Shown here piece by piece: positions 59,354 through 64,000 of a stretch of DNA of 64,000 bases. The notes under the pieces are model-generated. The model did no database searches and was not told the origin of the DNA. It worked only from the letters and a program-made list of their open reading frames with translations. The translations under genes were made by a program, and so were the position numbers. Origin of the DNA: Bacillota bacterium (GTDB taxonomy: Bacteria; Bacillota; Clostridia; Lachnospirales; Lachnospiraceae); contig JAEYLX010000033.1 in assembly GCA_023407575.1 (NCBI GenBank), positions 1 to 64,000 on the forward strand, written 5' to 3'. The first letter of the stretch is position 1. The number at the start of each line of letters is the position of its first letter.

Positions 59354-60646
59354 TTATTTCTGTTCCCTGGTAAATACATAATAATCGGTATCGAAACCAC
59401 CCCAACGATAATCCCCACTTTTCCATTCTATAAGGAGATATTCCACGTTGTTTTCATTTCGTATTTCATAGGCACAAGACGAATTATTCCATTTTCTAAG
59501 GACATAACCTTTGGTCCAAACCTGCATATCATCACCGGAGATGGTTTCATCGCCATAAACACTGGTACACTGACCGTTTTTAAAGAATTCAATTTCTTTG
59601 AAGTACAGACCTTTACTGTCACTTATAGTAGTATCAAATTCTTCTAATGTTCGTAGAAAACACATAGTTCTCCATTTTCCTAAAACAGCCTCATCATTTA
59701 CAAAAGGCATATCAATATTATCTTTTCTGGCTAAGCCTTGTCTTGTGTAAGTTTTGTTATCAAGTTGGTGTAACACAAGTATCGTTGGTTTACCACCACG
59801 GCGATAGTAATAGGACTTGTTTTGAATAAACATATACCGTTCTCCGTTATGTTCTTCAACTTCATAGCTGTTAAGGGAGGTACTGTCACCAGAATCAATG
59901 GTAAGATATCCTTTCGTCCACCCATAACACCAGTATTTCTCACCACCGGGTAGAAAGAAGATCTGCTTATTAATATCACCATAAACAGTTTCACAATGAA
60001 AGGTGTTGGAAAAGAAATCATCTTTAATGGCATAATCACCAAGAACTTCCCATTTCCCAATTACATCATCATCGACAAAGGGGATATTGATTTCTTCATT
60101 CAACACATTAATTTCATTACAAAGTTTAATGACATCAATACCAATATCAATCTGGTCAGAATTCATTTCACCATAGGTTTTAAAGTTTGATATGCGTTGA
60201 TATTCCAGTCTTTTTGCAGCATCTTCAAGTTGTTCGCAAGATTTATCAAAGTTCATAACCGGATTAATGGCAGTCAAACGTATTTCAGTACCGTTCGTAT
60301 TTTCAATAATAATAACATTTTGCATATTTTCAGCTCCTAACATAATATTTTTTGCTTCTTCAAGATTAGAAAGCAGTTCTGTGAGTTCGGATTTTTTTCT
60401 GTTTATGCTATCAAGAATGATCTTTGTATTATCTGACTTTGACAATACAGTTTTTATCTCCTTTAAAGAAAATCCTGCCTTTTTAAGAGCAGTAATTTTT
60501 CTGAAAGCATGGACTTGATTTGCAGAATAATATCGGTATCCTGTAAATCGATCGATGAAGTTAGGGAGTAGGAGTCCCTCTTTATCATAATGTCTTAGTA
60601 CAGATATTCTTGTTTTACATACTTCAGCGAATTCTCCGATTCTCAT
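59354..60646 (-). CDS. MerR family regulator with duplicated C-terminal domain
   Basis: A 430-residue regulator. Residues 1-70 are a MerR winged helix (MRIGEFAEVCKTRISVLRHYDKEGLL with FTGYRYYSANQVHAFRKI), followed by a coiled-coil dimer helix to about residue 105 and a short effector-like segment. Residues about 189-293 and 313-428 are two copies of one beta-rich, aromatic domain: each opens with PFV-(D/N)-D-x-x-(V/L)-(I/L)-GKW and has a WTKGY- motif, then a Y-x-(F/L)-I-x-x-KS-x-x-YR-x-GG stretch. The pattern recalls lipocalin-like sensor domains of BlaR1-type proteins. It probably binds a small ligand or peptide. GGAGGTGATAAAC precedes the ATG at 60646. Confidence 0.8.
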   Translation of the reverse strand: MRIGEFAEVCKTRISVLRHYDKEGLLLPNFIDRFTGYRYYSANQVHAFRKITALKKAGFSLKEIKTVLSKSDNTKIILDSINRKKSELTELLSNLEEAKNIMLGAENMQNVIIIENTNGTEIRLTAINPVMNFDKSCEQLEDAAKRLEYQRISNFKTYGEMNSDQIDIGIDVIKLCNEINVLNEEINIPFVDDDVIGKWEVLGDYAIKDDFFSNTFHCETVYGDINKQIFFLPGGEKYWCYGWTKGYLTIDSGDSTSLNSYEVEEHNGERYMFIQNKSYYYRRGGKPTILVLHQLDNKTYTRQGLARKDNIDMPFVNDEAVLGKWRTMCFLRTLEEFDTTISDSKGLYFKEIEFFKNGQCTSVYGDETISGDDMQVWTKGYVLRKWNNSSCAYEIRNENNVEYLLIEWKSGDYRWGGFDTDYYVFTREQK

Positions 60647-60906
60647 GTTTATCACCTCCATAATAGATTTGAAAAGTACCTTTCGATAGCATTCTAATCC
60701 TAAAGTTAAGTTAAGAGTCAATAGGTTTTACAAATTATATTTAATAATCTTATCACATTATTTCTATGATATATAGCTTCCTGTAATATTAGATGTATAG
60801 TGCCATTTCTTAATGCAAACATATATTGATATATGGTAAAAAATGGTGTAAGCTATAGACGTTAAAACAAAATGGATGGAGAATACCTTATAAATAAAGG
60901 GGGACT

Positions 60907-61302
60907 ATGAAATTCGTATCAATGTATTATTTAAAAAGAATATTAATGATATTGGTTGTATTAATACCAACGTCAATTATGCTTTATATACTAATTCGAT
61001 ATCATACATTTCTTGGAGAACCAGTATGTCCACATAATACATCATATCTGGGGTATACTAGTCGTCACGATAGGTGTTTATTTAATTATGAACTCGGTAT
61101 GGTGATAGTAATTGGTATTTGTGTTTATTTATTAGGAGACTATATTATATCGCTTATGGAATCAAGAAAATATATGAAGGAACATCCAGAAACAAATAGA
61201 ACGGAAGAACAAGAGGAACGAGCGGAAGAGGAGGAATTTAAAGAGAAGGGAGAATTCCAAGAGAAGGGAGAATTCCAAGAAAAGGATGAACTTGAAGAAT
61301 AG
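60907..61302 (+). CDS. small two-helix membrane protein with charged repeat tail
   Basis: A 131-residue protein that I do not recognise. Two transmembrane helices (about residues 11-30, ILMILVVLIPTSIMLYILI, and 65-82, MVIVIGICVYLLGDYIISL) flank an external loop with two cysteines (PVCPHNTSYLGYTSRHDRCLF) that could form a disulphide. The cytoplasmic tail is E/K-rich and ends with repeats of EKGEFQ, encoded by a perfect 18-bp duplication. AATAAAGGGGGACT precedes the ATG. It stands alone between a divergent MerR gene and a convergent nuclease gene. Function unknown. Confidence 0.6.
   Translation: MKFVSMYYLKRILMILVVLIPTSIMLYILIRYHTFLGEPVCPHNTSYLGYTSRHDRCLFNYELGMVIVIGICVYLLGDYIISLMESRKYMKEHPETNRTEEQEERAEEEEFKEKGEFQEKGEFQEKDELEE
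61243..61278 (+). repeat. perfect 18-bp tandem duplication in a coding tail
   Basis: GAGAAGGGAGAATTCCAA occurs twice in direct succession, with a decayed third unit after it, encoding EKGEFQ units. Confidence 0.92.
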
Positions 61303-61393
61303 GATAAACAGAAATGAAGATGAAAGACCAGTCATATAAAATAAGTATAGGAGTATAAAGTATTCAATGAATGAAACAAGCATTACAATTTGA

Positions 61394-61425
61394 GAAGTCC
61401 CTGTGTTAAAACCGGGACTTCTTTT
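61394..61425. terminator. terminator between convergent genes
   Basis: GAAGTCCC pairs with GGGACTTC around a 12-nt loop and is followed by TTTTATT on the plus strand. Confidence 0.75.
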
Positions 61426-61435
61426 ATTATTATAT

Positions 61436-62560
61436 CTACAGCATATGCACCATCATATGTTTCACATACAGTTCCAAATTCATTTCTTGTAATAAAAAGT
61501 CTGTGTGAACTTCTAAAAATGAAATTTTATCTGTAAATTCCAGTTTAAAATTTGGTGTAATTAATGGTTCATATTGTGGGACAAAGATTGCCTGCTTTTT
61601 CGTATAACTAGTGGAAGGTTTTGCTTTTACTCTATGATCTTTGTCCACAAAGTGTGCAACACTTTTATGGATTGCATAATCCTCCATAGGGAGATAATAG
61701 TAATCACGATAATTATCAAAATAATATTTTAATACACCTTCATAGATTTCTACTGATAATACAGCTTCTTCTTTATGGGCTGCCAACTGTGCAAATTCAT
61801 TTCTACAATGAATAGGTGTGGGCAAGGAAGCGGATAATTCAAAGCGAATTCTCAGTAAGCCATTTTCTATCATAGCCTTTATAATATGAATAGGCTTTTC
61901 AAATAGGTCAATATAGGATAAAATAGAGCTAATTGATAATAATCCTTGAATATCTTCGGAATTATGAAGTAATAACTGGCCAAGGAGAAGCTCGGCTTCA
62001 CTTGGTGCGGAAAGAGGAAACTCCGGGTTTCGAAAGGCTTTTAAGGTTTCATAGTGCTTTTTCCCAAGGTATCCCTGATAAATTTGAATTAAGTCACCAC
62101 CACTAAAAGGATCATGGCGATGAATATTTAAAAAGGTTTCCAGAGATTTAAGTTTAAAATTTTCTAGTTGAAATATCTTTTTATAGGGTAGTATTTTCCT
62201 ATAAATATCGACACTTTCAAATATGTCAAAGGTATAACCTAGATTTAATTTTGCGATTTTTCGTTGTAAATATGGAATATCAAATCCGTTACCATTATAA
62301 TGAAACAACACTCGACGATCTTTTATAAATTCAAAAAAGGAGGAAATGAGCAATGCCTCCTCCTGAATACTTTCACTGAACCATTGAATTAGGTGGAAGG
62401 AACCTTCGCTGTAGTACGCGCAGCCAATTAGAAATAGATAAGTTGTGTCTGCTGCAAAACCCGTAGTTTCAATATCAAAAAATGCAATTTGATTAAGGTC
62501 ATAATCATTTTCTAAGGGATAGGCTGGCATTGGAAAATGATTGTCATTTCTTATTAGCAT
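61436..62560 (-). CDS. YprB-like ribonuclease H-fold exonuclease
   Basis: A 374-residue protein of the YprB group. The N-terminal RNase H-like exonuclease domain (about residues 25-200) has the DEDD pattern: FFDIETTGFAADTTYLFLIG supplies D-x-E, LFHYNGNGFDIPYLQRK the second aspartate, and the last acidic residues lie after SLETFLNIHRHDPFSGGDLI. The C-terminal part is helical and TPR-like. Bacillus YprB is often next to a DEAD-box helicase YprA; none is here. The in-vivo substrate is not known. AAAGGAGTACCTTA precedes the ATG. Its end faces the small membrane-protein gene across a terminator. Confidence 0.85.
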   Translation of the reverse strand: MLIRNDNHFPMPAYPLENDYDLNQIAFFDIETTGFAADTTYLFLIGCAYYSEGSFHLIQWFSESIQEEALLISSFFEFIKDRRVLFHYNGNGFDIPYLQRKIAKLNLGYTFDIFESVDIYRKILPYKKIFQLENFKLKSLETFLNIHRHDPFSGGDLIQIYQGYLGKKHYETLKAFRNPEFPLSAPSEAELLLGQLLLHNSEDIQGLLSISSILSYIDLFEKPIHIIKAMIENGLLRIRFELSASLPTPIHCRNEFAQLAAHKEEAVLSVEIYEGVLKYYFDNYRDYYYLPMEDYAIHKSVAHFVDKDHRVKAKPSTSYTKKQAIFVPQYEPLITPNFKLEFTDKISFLEVHTDFLLQEMNLELYVKHMMVHML

Positions 62561-62856
62561 TAAGGTACTCCTTTCAAATTCATTAAAGACATTTTACCAC
62601 AGCAAGTTTAAGAAGAAAAGGATGGGCAATTAATTCTTATAACATAGGCTGATTTACAAAGGAAAATGTTAGAAAATTTTAATGAAATTTTAACATTCCT
62701 ATGCTAGAATAGTGGATATGTTACAACACAGCCATTTGCAATTCCGTATTCCAGCATGAATGGAAGAATAGGAATCAGGCTTGCTGTACAAATATATTAC
62801 TATTAAGCTGTAAAGGCTGAATAGTAACATTTAGATAAAGCATGGGGGATCTTGGG

Positions 62857-64000
62857 ATGTGGAACTTGGAAATTTTTGGACAAGATATATATTATCTTTT
62901 TTATATGTTACTTATATATAGTGTAATTGGCTGGGTTTATGAGAGCTGTCTGATATCAGTACAAGAAAAGAAGTTAATCAATCGTGGTTTTTTGACTGGA
63001 CCTATAATTCCCATCTACGGATTTGGAGCAGTGATAGTTTACCTGGTTTTATGGGATTATCGAAGTAATCTATTAATTGTTTTTGTAGCGGGATGTCTAC
63101 TTGCCACAGTTTTAGAGTACATAACCTCTCTTTTAATGGAGTTGGCATTTCATACCAGATGGTGGGATTATAGTAATCATCCCCTAAATATAAACGGAAG
63201 AATAAGTTTGTTGGTATCTTTGTTTTGGGGATTGCTTTCTGTAATTATGGTATGCTTTATGCATCCGGCAATACATACCTTGCTTGGAATAATTCCAAGA
63301 CAATTCGGTGAAATTATTGGATATGTAATAATTCCGCTCATTTTTACCGATATTATTATAACAATTATTTCCACAATAGAACTTCGTAAAGTTTTAGGTA
63401 AATTGAAACGACTACGAGAAGATATCACCGAATATATTAGCACCAGTAGGATTTACGAAACAGGGGAAGATATTCTGGACAGATTATCCAATATCAGAAT
63501 ACCCAGGATGATATTAGAACTAAAAGAGCTGATGCCTGATATTCCAGTAGGATTAAAGGAGTTTATTGGGAGATATCAGAGTATAAAACTACAAAAGACC
63601 CACATACGTTTTCTAAAAGCCTTTCCGAATATGAGGGTGAGAAAACTGGAGACGGCATTAAGAGATTTGCGTGAGACATTGGGCAGAAAAGGAGTACGTG
63701 CATTGAGTAAGGATATTAGAGAAGAAATGAAAGGAACATTAAAGGGTCATTTAAGTGGTTTTCTTAAGGCGACGCTAGTTGGCTTACTTGTACTTGCGCA
63801 ATTTGGCATGATTATTTACTTGTCCTATGCTCTGCGAGGTTATACCATCTATCTGTATACCGGTATTCAGGTTCTAAGTATTATAATTGTAATTGGTCTA
63901 GTGAATGATAATAGAAATAATTCCTATAAGATAAGCTGGATCTGTATTATAGCAGCACTTCCGGTTACCGGGCATATAATGTTCGTGCTTTGGGGTAACA
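62857..64000 (+). CDS. CmpB-type membrane domain fused to cardiolipin synthase-like N-terminus (partial)
   Basis: An open frame of 381 codons with no stop before the window ends. Residues about 10-180 match the ABC_trans_CmpB (PF06541) membrane family: IYSVIGWVYESCLISVQEK, NRGFLTGPIIPIYGFGA, LEYITSLLMELAFHTRWWDYS and NINGRISLLVSLFWG. A basic helical linker of about 125 residues follows. From about 308 two more helices carry GYTIYLYTGIQVLSIIIV and NNSYKISWICIIAALPVTGHIMFVLWG, the PLDc_N hairpin that begins cardiolipin synthases. The catalytic HKD motifs would lie outside the window. GGGGGATCTTGGG precedes the ATG. The leader contains a hairpin (62797-62827). Confidence 0.78.
   Translation, partial: MWNLEIFGQDIYYLFYMLLIYSVIGWVYESCLISVQEKKLINRGFLTGPIIPIYGFGAVIVYLVLWDYRSNLLIVFVAGCLLATVLEYITSLLMELAFHTRWWDYSNHPLNINGRISLLVSLFWGLLSVIMVCFMHPAIHTLLGIIPRQFGEIIGYVIIPLIFTDIIITIISTIELRKVLGKLKRLREDITEYISTSRIYETGEDILDRLSNIRIPRMILELKELMPDIPVGLKEFIGRYQSIKLQKTHIRFLKAFPNMRVRKLETALRDLRETLGRKGVRALSKDIREEMKGTLKGHLSGFLKATLVGLLVLAQFGMIIYLSYALRGYTIYLYTGIQVLSIIIVIGLVNDNRNNSYKISWICIIAALPVTGHIMFVLWGN

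Overview
The window looks like chromosome from a low-GC, spore-forming anaerobic Firmicute, most likely a Lachnospiraceae member close to Lachnoclostridium (Clostridium) phytofermentans. That placement is an inference from gene content and the style of the proteins. The evidence for spore formation is an alpha/beta-type SASP, GerW/YtfJ and YlbJ. The evidence for anaerobic metabolism is pta-ackA and a giant BadF-type dehydratase activase. Coding is dense, mostly on the plus strand, with strong GGAGG ribosome binding sites and many clear intrinsic terminators. I see no prophage, insertion sequence, CRISPR array or tRNA.

Layout. 1-163: the 3' end of a 23S rRNA gene and its terminator, with no 5S behind it. 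300-1812: a small accessory block (GNAT acetyltransferase and small membrane proteins). 1953-8073: a LytTR response regulator and GHKL kinase followed by two overlapping ABC exporter half-transporters and a gene remnant, then a divergent LspA-like protein. 8802-13711: CheW, a zinc-ribbon/lysine-rich membrane protein, hisH, hisF and ung. 13922-19825: an APC permease facing a 1412-residue 2-hydroxyacyl-CoA dehydratase activase-type protein. 20335-26787: a LysM protein, CorA behind a long structured leader, a rhomboid-like protein with a zinc-binding tail, two ABC-2 permeases without an ATPase, and an unknown helical protein.

26864-32541: a conserved housekeeping/sporulation stretch (DUF2953, GerW, L28, Asp23-like, FakA-like, DUF1653). 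A 45-codon membrane ORF not previously listed lies on the minus strand at 29290-29427. 32635-37820: an EamA transporter, a YtrA-type GntR/ABC operon with its promoter inside a near-perfect palindrome, and recG. 37867-46747: a surface-glycan locus with two GT2 enzymes, two very large polytopic membrane proteins (one DUF2298), UDP-galactopyranose mutase and an L,D-transpeptidase, suggesting a galactofuranose-containing wall polymer. 46757-59226: citrate synthase, SASP, then a rearranged version of the Bacillus ylbH-rpmF neighbourhood (rsmD, coaD, ylbJ, ylbM/tmcAL, yceD, rpmF) with pepF, a DUF1801 protein and pta-ackA inserted. 59354-64000: a MerR regulator with a duplicated C-terminal domain, a small membrane protein, a YprB-like nuclease, and an open reading frame running off the edge that joins a CmpB-type membrane domain to the start of a cardiolipin-synthase-like protein.

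The observations I find most worth following are the CmpB/cardiolipin-synthase fusion at the edge, the multi-stem leader RNA in front of corA, the catalytically empty rhomboid beside ATPase-less ABC-2 permeases, and the GntR operator that embeds its own promoter.
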